Counted from the stretch's first letter, positions 36,137 to 45,039 are shown. The stretch is DNA of 58,783 nt from Accumulibacter sp. (GCA_031266435.1 JAISAZ010000008.1:1-58783); one strand, 5' to 3'. Made by a program: numbers and translations. Notes: generated from the sequence alone by a model not told the origin.

Positions 36137-36748
36137 TCAGCGCGGCGCGTCGAGGCGCACACGGCCCTCGACGACCGTCAAGCGGTCTTCGACGAACCAC
36201 GCGACGGCCTGCGGAAGGACCAGGTGTTCTTTTTCCAGCACCCGCGCGGAAAGGCTCGCCTCGTCGTCGTCGTCGAAAACGGGAACGACGGCCTGCGCGA
36301 TGATCGGTCCGTGGTCGAGGTCGGGTGTCACGAAATGCACGGTACATCCGTGAAAGCGGACGCCTTCGGCGAGCGCGCGGCGGTGCGTATTCAGCCCCGG
36401 AAACGCCGGAAGAAGCGAGGGGTGGATATTGACGAGACGCCCCGCAAAACGACGGACGAAGTCGTTTCCGAGAATCCGCATGAACCCTGCAAGAATCACG
36501 AGCTCGGGAGAAAAAGCGTCGACCGTTCCGGCGAGCGCCTCGTCGAAGGCCGCGCGAGACGGAAAACGCGCGGGGACGACGACGCGCGTCTCGACGCCGG
36601 CGTTTCGGGCGGTAGAAAGCCCTTCGGCTTCCGGCTTGCTGGAAATCACGGCCGCCGGGAAAGCCGGCAATCGCCCGGACGCCGACGCGTCGAGCAAAGA
36701 CGCCATATTGCTCCCGCGCCCGGAAATGAGGACGACGAAGCGCTTCAT
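36137..36748 (-). CDS. purN: Phosphoribosylglycinamide formyltransferase PurN
   Basis: 203 residues from ATG 36748. Motifs are LISGRGSNMASLLDA (phosphate site), AGFMRILGNDFVRRFAGRLV, then NIHPSLLPAFPGLNTHRRAL with catalytic Asn and His, and HFVTPDLDHGPIIAQAVVPV with catalytic Asp. It transfers formyl from 10-formyl-tetrahydrofolate to GAR in purine synthesis. It heads a minus-strand chain through DUF3108, rsmB-like, mscS-like, umuD and umuC in which no gap exceeds 23 bp. Confidence 0.93.
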   Translation of the reverse strand: MKRFVVLISGRGSNMASLLDASASGRLPAFPAAVISSKPEAEGLSTARNAGVETRVVVPARFPSRAAFDEALAGTVDAFSPELVILAGFMRILGNDFVRRFAGRLVNIHPSLLPAFPGLNTHRRALAEGVRFHGCTVHFVTPDLDHGPIIAQAVVPVFDDDDEASLSARVLEKEHLVLPQAVAWFVEDRLTVVEGRVRLDAPR

Positions 36749-36840
36749 CGGCGGCGCGACGCGCCGACCGCCGGGGATTCGGAAACGGCTTTGGCTCGAA
36801 CAAAAAATCGCATGGCGCTCATGATACCCCCTCCGGCGTG

Positions 36841-36943
36841 GCGGCGCCGATTTGGACACCATCGTGAACGAAGCCGTGCAATGGGCGCGTGAGCAGTAAT
36901 GCGCATCGTCACCCCCGCATCCTTCCTCGCCGAGGTGCTTTGA
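36841..36943 (+). pseudogene. Possible remnant of a PIN-toxin/antitoxin pair
   Basis: In the gap upstream of purN, one frame ends DTIVNEAVQWAREQ-stop at 36899. An ATG overlapping that stop starts MRIVTPASFLAEVL-stop (36899-36943). The second peptide resembles the C-terminal end of COG1569-type PIN toxins (IVTP-x-EFL pattern), and the first could be an antitoxin end. The arrangement looks like a pair with its middle deleted. The match is short and could be chance. Confidence 0.3.
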
Positions 36944-37015
36944 CGCCAAGCTTCGCCCCTGAATCATTGCAGATTCCGAGTAAAAGTAAACCGCGCTTCA
37001 TAAGCCCCCGCTCAT

Positions 37016-37021
37016 TATAAT
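37016..37021 (+). promoter_or_regulatory. Likely -10 box for the lipoprotein gene
   Basis: A consensus TATAAT at 37016-37021 lies about 57 bp before the ATG of the lipoprotein gene. There is no good -35 hexamer 16-18 bp upstream. The local sequence is AT-richer than the surrounding genes. Confidence 0.45.
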
Positions 37022-37077
37022 GGAGCCGTGATTACAGGATTTTGACCCTCTTTACTCTTGAAGCGATGGAGGAAGTC

Positions 37078-38715
37078 ATGCGTCGCAAAATGACTACAGG
37101 GTTCATCGGTTTGTGCGCGCTGCTGCTCACTTCGTGCGCGGAGGTTTTGTTCGTCGGCGCGCACGTGCTTGCTCCCATCGTCGGGCCGCCGTACATCGCC
37201 ATCGAAAGCAGCATCAAAAACGCGAGAGAGCGTGAAGAGCGCTGGAACTCCTACCCAGAGCCTTACCGCGAACTCCTGACGAGCTACAATCGCTACGAAG
37301 ACCCGCAGAAAAACTACCCCGACCGCTACCGCGCCCTGATTGCGCTCCTCAAGCAGCATTCCCTGTTGGTCGAAGACCAGAACCTCAGTCTGAACGTATT
37401 GAACGACTTGGCGTTCATAAGCTGGAAAGCGATCAACGAAGTCTACAAAGCCAACAAACCCGAACTTTGGCCTCCCGGCCCGTCCCCTTACGTCGAATAC
37501 GCACTGGACGAAGCCGAATATTTTTTCCGCCTCGATGAGACCGGCAAACTCAATGGCCTGATCGCCGACGGCATTTTGTTTTCGGCGTTCAACGGGAGCT
37601 ACCTCCGTAGCCTCGAGTTGTCGCACATCATGGACAAAGCCACCGACGGGCAGCGCAAGCGCTTGGCGTCCCTCTTGATGTACAGCGCCGAGACGGTGAG
37701 ATTCGACGACATCAAAAGGCTGGAACACGAGGTTCAGAGCAGAAAAGCCTCCCGGCTCGCGCTTGCCCTGCTCGCGTCCCCGACTCCAGAGCAACGCGCG
37801 CAGATCACCCGCCGTCTGCACGACGTGCTTTACGCCTGCTTTGCCGAAAGAATCTGGTGCGGCAACGACCTCGCCCGACACGCGTACCGGTGGCTGTCCG
37901 ACCGGGCTGAAAATGATGAGGCGAAACTGAATCTCTACGTTCTGGCGATCGATCACCATTGGGGAAACGCCATTTTTTCGCCGGTATCGTGGTCAAAAGT
38001 TCTGGAGGTCGCCGCCCAATTCTCCAAACCCGAACACAAGCTCACCGTGCTGACCAAGGGCTGGAAACTCCTCGACCTCGACAAACCCGCCAATCCAGAA
38101 GTTCGCGGCTCGCTGTATTACCATTGGAGAACGTACAAAGACGAGCGCGCCCTCGAAGCAATACCCGAATTCATGCTGAAGGCGTCGCGTTTCGGCCATT
38201 ACGGCTACAACACGACCGACCCGCTGTTCTATCGGTCGGAGATCAGCATGATGGAAGGGCGGGTCGAAGAAGCGCTCACCCTGCGGGCGCGAAGCATCAT
38301 CGGCAACTGGTATTCCTTCTACAGCGGGTCGCGCAAAACCTATCTGGAATGGAACGGACAGAAAATCCCCTACGTGAACGAGAAAGGCGTCGCCGTCGAT
38401 TTCACGTGGAAAAAGCCGGTGTCTTTTTATGCCTTCGACGTGCAAAGCGGCACCTGGACGGAGTGGACGACAACAAAACCCGACGACCTCTTGATGCAGC
38501 TCTTCCTCGGCGCCAACAAATGCCTGTTCCGAAAAGTCGTGTACAAAGAACCCGCATCGCTTTTTGAAGCGCAATGCGTCAACGCGGTTGTTCGGCGGAT
38601 ATTGGCAGGAGACAGAGGACAGAGGACAGAAGCGCGCATAGGTTGGGGTGAGCGCAGCGATGCCCAACACAGCGGCGGATCAAATGGCCGCATGAGCGCG
38701 CATAGGTTGGGGTGA
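37078..38715 (+). CDS. Large lipoprotein of unknown function
   Basis: 545 residues from ATG 37078, with a very good ribosome site GGAGGA 4 nt upstream at 37068-37073. The lipobox is LLLTSC at residues 14-19, so Cys19 would be acylated. The body is helical, with recurring Tyr/Trp-rich and Leu/Ala-rich helices that could be TPR-like or alpha-solenoid repeats (YPEPYRELLTSYNRYED, YALDEAEYFFRLDETGKL, RVEEALTLRARSII). I do not recognise the family. The last 35 or so residues, from AGDRGQRTEARIGWGERSDA, are encoded by dispersed repeats, so the natural end was near residue 510. Confidence 0.65.
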   Translation: MRRKMTTGFIGLCALLLTSCAEVLFVGAHVLAPIVGPPYIAIESSIKNAREREERWNSYPEPYRELLTSYNRYEDPQKNYPDRYRALIALLKQHSLLVEDQNLSLNVLNDLAFISWKAINEVYKANKPELWPPGPSPYVEYALDEAEYFFRLDETGKLNGLIADGILFSAFNGSYLRSLELSHIMDKATDGQRKRLASLLMYSAETVRFDDIKRLEHEVQSRKASRLALALLASPTPEQRAQITRRLHDVLYACFAERIWCGNDLARHAYRWLSDRAENDEAKLNLYVLAIDHHWGNAIFSPVSWSKVLEVAAQFSKPEHKLTVLTKGWKLLDLDKPANPEVRGSLYYHWRTYKDERALEAIPEFMLKASRFGHYGYNTTDPLFYRSEISMMEGRVEEALTLRARSIIGNWYSFYSGSRKTYLEWNGQKIPYVNEKGVAVDFTWKKPVSFYAFDVQSGTWTEWTTTKPDDLLMQLFLGANKCLFRKVVYKEPASLFEAQCVNAVVRRILAGDRGQRTEARIGWGERSDAQHSGGSNGRMSAHRLG

Positions 38716-39148
38716 GCGCAGCGATGCCCAACATACGGCAAATGACCGCGTGAAAACCACCCGAACGAAGCGATGTGGTCGGGTTCCCCACTTTCCCCCT
38801 GACAAGGGGGAAATGAAGGGGGTTTATGACGATTCGGAAAGCGTTGGCGCGTTTTCATGCATTCCAAACCCCTCCTGTTCCATCATTCTTACGTATGCGG
38901 AATCGTTGTGGTTCTCCCTTCGCCGCAGCCCAACCTATACCGCTCAGGGATCAAAGGAATCGTAGGGGCACGGCGCGCCGTGCCCTATCAGGGTTCAGGA
39001 ATCAGGAGACAGGAATCAGATCGGTTACCGGCGGCTTCGCCACCGGAGAAAGACCAACGAAAACCCGATCGGTTTTTATCTGTCTCCCGTCTCCTGACAT
39101 CTGTCTCCTGATGTTGGGCATCGCTCCGCTCACCCCAACCTATGCGCG
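38610..39148. repeat. Dispersed-repeat block between the lipoprotein gene and the pilus locus
   Basis: It contains two successive copies of the AGGTTGGGGTGAGCG repeat (38638-38671 and 38703-38731) and an inverted copy of 2387-2510 (38701-38824). Then come a TACGTATGCGGAATCG word, a GTAGGGGCACGGCGCGCCG palindrome, ATCAG words with a GGCGGCTTCGCCACC hairpin, ATCGGTTTT and a final GTTGGGCATCGC copy. The first 100 bases code for the lipoprotein tail. The last copy ends 6 bp from the stop of the final pilin gene. No separate gene is seen. Confidence 0.85.
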
Positions 39149-39889
39149 CTACCGGAACATCTTGATATACGCCGTTACTTCAGCGACCTGCGACTCGTCC
39201 AGCGCATTGCAAGCGCCGGTGTAAGCACACGTCTCGTCTACCGACCAAGCGAGCGAAGCGGAGTTCGTAGAATTGGCATTGCCCATTTCCCGAACATTCC
39301 CGAAGCGCGCGTCAATGACGGTATCGAGATAATGGTCGATGAAGCCGGCCAGAGCGGGCGTGGCGCCGGTGACGACCATGACGTTGCGCGAACGTGGCAC
39401 GAAGTTTGTCGGCGCGGGAGCGGGTTCGGTCCATCGCACGTTCTGGAAGCACACCTTCAGGTCGTGCGGAATCCCGTTGCTGTCGAGGTAGACGTAACGG
39501 TCTTCGCTGCCTTCGGCGCGCCCCGCCGGGAGGCCGATTCCCGCCGCGAGCATGGCGTCGCGCAGGTTGTTGGGTGTGGAGTCAAAGCAGAGTGCCTGGC
39601 CTGAGCCGCCGCTGCCGCAGTCGCCGTTGACGCAGCCCGTCGGAACGCTGACGTTATCCCCCGGAACGACGCCGGTTCCGGCGACGAAGCTGTCGTACGC
39701 GAGCAACCAGCCCTGGATGAACTCGCTGGCGATGCGCTGATTGACCGCGTTGCGGTGCACGTCCTTTCCGATGCTGATCGCGCCGATGATGATCCCGATG
39801 ACGACGAGAACCAGCGACAATTCCAGCAAGGAGAAACCGCGCTCCGCCTTCGTGCCCTTCCGGGCTTCCCTCCATTTCGTCGTGCGCAT
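39149..39889 (-). CDS. MSHA-type prepilin (GRAEG family)
   Basis: 246 residues from ATG 39889. The leader is MRTTKWREARKGTKAERG, cleavage is Gly18-Phe19, with Glu at +5 (FSLLELSLVLVVIGIIIGA). The body carries AGRAEGSEDRYVYLDSNG and a CFQN strand, a signature shared with the two prepilins at the other end of the locus, plus NVMVVTGATPALAGFID. It is the last gene of the cluster, 50 bp after the preceding gene. Its stop is 6 bp from a dispersed repeat. Likely a minor pilin, because it is far from the locus start. Confidence 0.8.
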   Translation of the reverse strand: MRTTKWREARKGTKAERGFSLLELSLVLVVIGIIIGAISIGKDVHRNAVNQRIASEFIQGWLLAYDSFVAGTGVVPGDNVSVPTGCVNGDCGSGGSGQALCFDSTPNNLRDAMLAAGIGLPAGRAEGSEDRYVYLDSNGIPHDLKVCFQNVRWTEPAPAPTNFVPRSRNVMVVTGATPALAGFIDHYLDTVIDARFGNVREMGNANSTNSASLAWSVDETCAYTGACNALDESQVAEVTAYIKMFR

Positions 39890-39939
39890 TTTTTCAGTCC
39901 TTTCGCGCAAAATATCTGTTCCTCTCAAGAATCGTTTTC

Positions 39940-41214
39940 CTATCGACCCAGATACAGCCCTTTTGCGTCTGCTGTCGCGACGTTGCTCGCGAGTCTTTCC
40001 GCGAAACCCTTCGCGGTATCTCTCAAGCCTTGCAGGAATTGATAGCGCTGGTCGGTCATATTCCTGACTTCCACGGCGGTCGTCAGCGCCAGCGCCGCCG
40101 ATACCGTTACCACCGCCGCCGCGACGCCCATCAGCACCGCCGCGCCAATCGAGCTTGCCGCCAGACCGCCGGCGGATTTTGCGGAGTCGCCCGCCGCGTG
40201 CAAGCCCGCCGACACCGCGTCGATGATGGAACCCACGGCGCCGACCACCCCGGAGGAGGCCATCGTTATGTTGGCGTTCGCCAGTTCCAGTGCCTGCTCG
40301 AGCACTTGTTCGTAGTCGTAGAGCGCCTGGTAGAGCATGACCGCCGCCGTCGCGGCGTTCGGCTGCGCGTGACCGATCGCCGAGACCGCCTCGCCGCAGC
40401 CGAGGCGGTTCCACAGGACGCCGGGGCCGACCACGCGGACGCGGTCGTCGTTGAGCCAGGTCGTCGCCGCCGTCGACGCGCCGAATTCGGGCGGTAGCGG
40501 GGTATCGAAGAGGCCGCCCGCGTCGTTCGCGTCAAGCACGCCGGGGAGCGCCAGCGCGTACGCGAGCTGGCGCGGCGACCCATTGACGTTCGTATGGACG
40601 TTCGCGCTCGTCACGCCGGCGTCGGGCGAAGGGTCTTCCGCGACGCGCAGCGCGTAACAGAAATCGATACCGTTTGCGTAGCCCAATGGAATATTCTTCG
40701 CCTCGACCGGAACGAAGGTGCGACCGCTCAGGGGATTATCCTTCGTCGTCAATGTGGGCAGTGCGGGAGCGGCGGGAGTGAAAGCCCCGATGAAACCGAC
40801 GAGCGGGTAGAAGCGATCGACCGCCAGCGTCAAGACAGCGTCCCTCGGCAGTGGCGTGTCAAAGGGGGTGGGATCTTCCGGGTCGACGACCGTCTCGCTA
40901 CGCCGCAGGACGCCGTAACGGATCGTCCCGGCGCGCGCGTCGGCCATGCCGAGCGTCCTGTACGGCAGCGCGCCGACGTGGCCGGTCGCGCAATCTTCGA
41001 GACCGTTTGCATCGGCGGACGGGCACGGCAGGCGATGGTTCGAGAGGACGAAACCCGTCAATGCCCAATCGGCGCGTTCGAGGAGGGATCGCGTGACGAC
41101 GGCTTCCTTTTGCTGGAGGCGCGCGGCGATGAAGCGCCACGTGAGCGTCGTGACCAGGCCGAGAATCAGGACGACGACGGCGAGTTCGAGCAGAGAAAAC
41201 CCCCGGTTTTTCAT
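39940..41214 (-). CDS. Long prepilin-like protein with C-terminal hydrophobic module (424 aa)
   Basis: Prepilin start MKNRGFSLLELAVVV with cleavage Gly5-Phe6 and Glu10 at +5. A globular part carries NHRLPCPSADANGLED (59-74), NGIDFCYALR (181-190), AYALALPGVLDANDAGGLF and RLGC (270-273). From 290 a helix (YQALYDYEQVLEQALELA) leads into an Ala/Gly/Val-rich hydrophobic stretch at about 318-382, then another helix and the ending DAKGLYLGR. Normal pilins have no second hydrophobic region. ATG 41214 is 2 nt after the upstream stop; GTG 41220 is an alternative. The function of the module is unknown. Confidence 0.75.
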   Translation of the reverse strand: MKNRGFSLLELAVVVLILGLVTTLTWRFIAARLQQKEAVVTRSLLERADWALTGFVLSNHRLPCPSADANGLEDCATGHVGALPYRTLGMADARAGTIRYGVLRRSETVVDPEDPTPFDTPLPRDAVLTLAVDRFYPLVGFIGAFTPAAPALPTLTTKDNPLSGRTFVPVEAKNIPLGYANGIDFCYALRVAEDPSPDAGVTSANVHTNVNGSPRQLAYALALPGVLDANDAGGLFDTPLPPEFGASTAATTWLNDDRVRVVGPGVLWNRLGCGEAVSAIGHAQPNAATAAVMLYQALYDYEQVLEQALELANANITMASSGVVGAVGSIIDAVSAGLHAAGDSAKSAGGLAASSIGAAVLMGVAAAVVTVSAALALTTAVEVRNMTDQRYQFLQGLRDTAKGFAERLASNVATADAKGLYLGR

Positions 41215-41216
41215 TC

Positions 41217-42557
41217 TCACGGCAGCAGTCCTTTCGTGTCGAGTTCCACGGCGTAACGCGCCGTCTCGTTGGCGGCGGCGAGCATTTTTCGCGCATGGAC
41301 TTCCGCCTCGACGCGCACGGCGGCGGCCTCCTTGGCGGCGTCGACGGCGTCGACCAGGCCCGCGATCGCAAATCCCACTTCGGCGACGGCTTCGATGGTG
41401 GCCGCAACCCCCAGCGCTGTGCCCACTATGACCAGGACCGCACCCGAAGCTTCGTCCACGGTCATGATTCCGGCCGCCGTCACCAGGATCACGTTGGCGG
41501 CAGCGCTGACCATGTTGAGGACGGAAAAGACCAGCCCCGAATACGCAAATTGCAGGTCGAGGTAGGCCATGTCGAGCAGAAAGGCGCGAGCCTGCAAATA
41601 CGCCAGGGCAAACTCGTAATGGTTGAAAGTCGCGCGCGCCATATGCCCCGCCGCGTTGGCGCGCGACAGAATCGACGTGCACGAGAGCCGCGCCGCGAGT
41701 TCGCCGAAGCCGACGGCGAGCACTTGGTCGTCGTAAACGTCGCTCGAAGCGCGGTCCGGCGGCTCGAATTCCGCCGTCGCGCCGTCGTTCAGACCGTCGA
41801 AGAAACTCCCGGCGCCGTCGGCGTCGCGCGCGCCGGGGTGCGCGATGGCGTAGGCGACGGTCACGCCGTTGGCGGTCAGGAACGGCGATAGCGAAGAGGC
41901 GGACTGAGCGAACTGCGCGTCGCGCAGCGCGGCGCAAAAATCGAGGCCGTTCAGACGCGTCAGGTCGGGATCGAGACCGGAATCGTCGCGCGCAATTTCG
42001 ACTTCCGTCAGCGACGAGAGGTTCTTGACCTGACTCGGCTCGCCGATGGTCGGCATATATTCCGGCGGAATGTCTTTGAGGAGGTCGCCATCCAAACCAA
42101 CGGGCACATAGTTTCCGCCGAGCAAAGGCCATTGCGTCGGCTCGGGAGGCGGCAGCACCGGCGTATGCCGCTCCGCCGCCATCGTCAGCGATCTTTCCGA
42201 CGAGCCGTCCTGATACGCGCCGTAGTTGAGGCGCGACGGCAGGCTCAGCCCCAGGGTATGGACGGGAAGGCCGCCCCTTGCCGCAGGGCACGGGGCGGAC
42301 GGCGCGGACAGGTCTTCCTTTCCGTCGCCGTCGGTATCGGGGCACGGGAGGCGATGATTCGCCATGATGAAGCCGACGATCGCCTCATCCGCCAGCGCGA
42401 TCTGCGCCTCGACGGGCCGTGTCTCGTCAATGCTGCGGAACTGCGGAAGGAATTTCCACAGCATGAAACCGAGGATGCCGACGACGACGAGAGAGACCGA
42501 CATTTCGACGAGCGAGAATCCGCGTCCGCGCGTTTTCGGGTGGAGGATCGCGTTCAT
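41217..42557 (-). CDS. Long prepilin-like protein with C-terminal hydrophobic module (446 aa)
   Basis: Cleavage is Gly13-Phe14 with Glu18 at +5 (FSLVEMSVSLVVVGILGF). The globular part shares motifs with its neighbours: NHRLPCPDTDGDGKED at 67-82, NGLDFCAALRDA at 203-214, AYAIAHPGARDADGAGSFF, and RLSC at 290-293. A hydrophobic stretch runs from about 336 to 403, with a helix before it and a charged helix after it, ending ELDTKGLLP. ATG 42557 overlaps the upstream stop in ATGA. It is a paralogue of the genes on both sides. Confidence 0.75.
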   Translation of the reverse strand: MNAILHPKTRGRGFSLVEMSVSLVVVGILGFMLWKFLPQFRSIDETRPVEAQIALADEAIVGFIMANHRLPCPDTDGDGKEDLSAPSAPCPAARGGLPVHTLGLSLPSRLNYGAYQDGSSERSLTMAAERHTPVLPPPEPTQWPLLGGNYVPVGLDGDLLKDIPPEYMPTIGEPSQVKNLSSLTEVEIARDDSGLDPDLTRLNGLDFCAALRDAQFAQSASSLSPFLTANGVTVAYAIAHPGARDADGAGSFFDGLNDGATAEFEPPDRASSDVYDDQVLAVGFGELAARLSCTSILSRANAAGHMARATFNHYEFALAYLQARAFLLDMAYLDLQFAYSGLVFSVLNMVSAAANVILVTAAGIMTVDEASGAVLVIVGTALGVAATIEAVAEVGFAIAGLVDAVDAAKEAAAVRVEAEVHARKMLAAANETARYAVELDTKGLLP

Positions 42558-45007
42558 TGCAGCACACTCCGTTTATCGACGCGGCTCAGGACGTCCCTCG
42601 CGCCGCCTGTCCCGTCGCTCGGCCATACGATCACTTTCCCGTCGACGCTGGCGGCCGCGCACGACGTAGCGGTGGGTGACGATATCGCGGCGAGCTTCTG
42701 ATAACTCTCGTTCGCCGAGTCAAACAGCGTTTTTCTGCTCTCGTAGGTAGTCCAGTCGACATGGACCGTTCCGTTCTTGATGCGCGTGTACGCGTCACCG
42801 CAAAGCGCCTGGTATTTCCCGGCGCAATCGACCGTCCCTTCGCTATTGCACTGCGTCGCATTGGACACGGACGCGGGGTCGGTCAACAGACCTATCGCGG
42901 TGTCGAGCGCCGTTCGGGCGGTGGTCACGGCAGTTTCCTGCCCGGGTTTCAGGGTCACCAAAGCGGCGCGTTTGTTGACCGCGTCCTGGTGCTCCTTGTC
43001 ATAGCGCGCTTCCAGCTCCAGTTTCTTGGCTGCCCTCTGCGCTTGCGGAAACTGCAACACCGCCGCGTCTATCTGAGCCTGAACGGCAGGGTCGTTTCTA
43101 TCCGTCGCCGCTATTTTCGCGTCCGCTTCCGTTATCCCCTTTTCCGTTTCAGCCAACGCCCATTCGGCTTCGTACAAGGCTTGATAAAGGTATTTATCCG
43201 CTTGAAAGCCCGCGACCTGAAAGCCCGCGTACGCGTCCCGATAGTTAGCCAAGGCGGGGCAAAAATCTCCATAAGCGCCCGATGCCGAACACACGCCCCC
43301 GCCCTCCAGATTCACCGGGGATTCCGCAAGCGCCGCGTCGAGGTCCGCGCGGCAAGCCTCGATGACCGCCTTGTCGCCGTTCAATTTGGTCTCCGCTGCC
43401 TTCAGTTTGGCCTCCGCCTCATCTCTGGCTGCCTTCAGATCCGCCTTTGTTTTTTCAAGCTCTGCCGAAGCATCGGCGATATTTTCATCCGCCTTGGCCA
43501 CATTCGTGCACAACTGATTCATCAGCGCAGCCGCCTCTTCCTCGCCGCCCAAGCGACCCATCACCAGACCCGCCTGGACCGTTCCGCCGATCAGGGTCCC
43601 CATCGCCGCGATATTCACGACCAGGGACACGGCCGAAACGGCGATCGACGCGACGTAGAAACCAATCGCCACGTACTCGTTGACGCAAAGGCCAATACAC
43701 GCGGCGGCGATCCCGATCGATTCGGCGATCGCGATGCCGTCGGCGACGATCGTTGCCACCGAAAGTACGATCCCCGCCCCCGCCATCACGCTCTGGACGA
43801 TTCCGAAACCCATCGTCTGCGCCGCGCTGCTCTTGACGCCGTCGCGTTGCGATTCGACTTCTTCCACGAGATTGACGGCGAGCGCGACCGATTGCACCGA
43901 GGACTGCATGGGCGCGGCGATGCCCTGCCGAGAGTAGTTGATCGGCAAGGTTTCAAGCGGCAAATCGCCCAGAAGCTGCGAGGCAAACTCCACGATGTCC
44001 GCTATGAGGCCCGTCAGCCCGGACATATCGCCGCTCGCGAGGCTGGGATTGGAAGTCACTGTGAAGTTGTAGGGAACCGGCCTACAGCCGAAGGCCGTCA
44101 TCAGCGAAGGAAGGTCGCGCACGAAGACATAGTCGTTGTACTCGGCGCCGTGCGCGCGGTCGGGCGCTTCCAGCGCCGGGGTGGTTTGATCGTCACTGGC
44201 GTTGGCGCCCTCGAAGCGGCTACCGTTATCCGAGGCGTCCCCGAGGCCCGGAGCGGCGATTCCGTACGCGATGTTCATGACCGGAGCGCCGCCACGGATA
44301 TAGTGCGCGTACAGCGGGTTAACTAGCCCGAACGAGCTACGGACGAAGCGCATCGTTTCGCACATATCCAAGCCGTTGCGCGCCTTGAAAGTGTAGCGCA
44401 GCACGTCGGGATCCGTACCCGTAACGTAATTCATGAAGCGGCCCGCGCGCGGATTCCCGGAAATCACGTCTTCGATTTCCGTTGGGTCGCTCACCGCGCC
44501 CGCCTCCCACCGGCTCGGCTCGTACGCGTCGAACGGAAGCGAGGGAGGCGTGCTCAGAGGATCACTCTTCGTCAGGCTGCGATGCGAATAAGCCGCCGCA
44601 GTCCCTTGCGCACCGGGCAGGGTCGTGTCGTCGTGGTAGACCACGTAGCGCATCGGGACGAGACCCGGCGCGAACATCGTCGCGTCGAGGTCGAGCGTAC
44701 GCGCGGGGAGCCAGCCCTTGACGAGGTTGCAATTCTCAGCGCCATCGGGCCTCGCCTCAGCGCCACCGGGCGTCGCCGCCGGGCACGGCAGGCGGTGATG
44801 GATCGACGCGAAGCCCAGGACGGCCTTGTCCGCCAGAAGCAGCGCGTCTTTCTGGCTGGCGGCGAGGTCGGCGGGCAGGCTGGCGCGCAAATACGCGACG
44901 CCTGCCATCAGCGCGCCGCCCAGGAGCAGGAGCAGGAGCGCGACGGTCACGAGCGTGATTCCACGCTGCTGCGTTTGTCCAGTCGTTTTTCGTTCGTTGA
45001 CGTTCAT
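42554..45007 (-). CDS. Giant prepilin-like protein with hydrophobic core and long helical arms (817 aa)
   Basis: From ATG 45007 with GAGGTGG upstream. The N-terminus QQRGITLVTVALLLLLLGGA resembles a prepilin, but +5 is Thr21, not Glu, as in GspK-type tip pseudopilins where Glu is absent. Shared motifs are HHRLPCPAATPGG (70-82), NGLDMCETMR (211-220), AYGIAAPGLGDASDNGSRF and FGC (306-308). A hydrophobic region spans 397-485, followed by charged coiled-coil-like helices at 488-560 and 590-710 and a small Cys-containing end. Vibrio MshQ is also very large, but I see no clear sequence tie. Position first after the platform genes suggests a tip or minor subunit. Confidence 0.72.
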   Translation of the reverse strand: MNVNERKTTGQTQQRGITLVTVALLLLLLGGALMAGVAYLRASLPADLAASQKDALLLADKAVLGFASIHHRLPCPAATPGGAEARPDGAENCNLVKGWLPARTLDLDATMFAPGLVPMRYVVYHDDTTLPGAQGTAAAYSHRSLTKSDPLSTPPSLPFDAYEPSRWEAGAVSDPTEIEDVISGNPRAGRFMNYVTGTDPDVLRYTFKARNGLDMCETMRFVRSSFGLVNPLYAHYIRGGAPVMNIAYGIAAPGLGDASDNGSRFEGANASDDQTTPALEAPDRAHGAEYNDYVFVRDLPSLMTAFGCRPVPYNFTVTSNPSLASGDMSGLTGLIADIVEFASQLLGDLPLETLPINYSRQGIAAPMQSSVQSVALAVNLVEEVESQRDGVKSSAAQTMGFGIVQSVMAGAGIVLSVATIVADGIAIAESIGIAAACIGLCVNEYVAIGFYVASIAVSAVSLVVNIAAMGTLIGGTVQAGLVMGRLGGEEEAAALMNQLCTNVAKADENIADASAELEKTKADLKAARDEAEAKLKAAETKLNGDKAVIEACRADLDAALAESPVNLEGGGVCSASGAYGDFCPALANYRDAYAGFQVAGFQADKYLYQALYEAEWALAETEKGITEADAKIAATDRNDPAVQAQIDAAVLQFPQAQRAAKKLELEARYDKEHQDAVNKRAALVTLKPGQETAVTTARTALDTAIGLLTDPASVSNATQCNSEGTVDCAGKYQALCGDAYTRIKNGTVHVDWTTYESRKTLFDSANESYQKLAAISSPTATSCAAASVDGKVIVWPSDGTGGARDVLSRVDKRSVLQ

Positions 45008-45039
45008 AAAGCCACCTCTTTCACCTCGCGCGCCCCATC

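Noticed and set aside
39149-40414. A 421-codon frame joining the last pilin gene to upstream sequence
   Set aside because: The first half is Arg/Gly-rich antisense-like reading of the preceding gene; the prepilin start at 39889 is clear.
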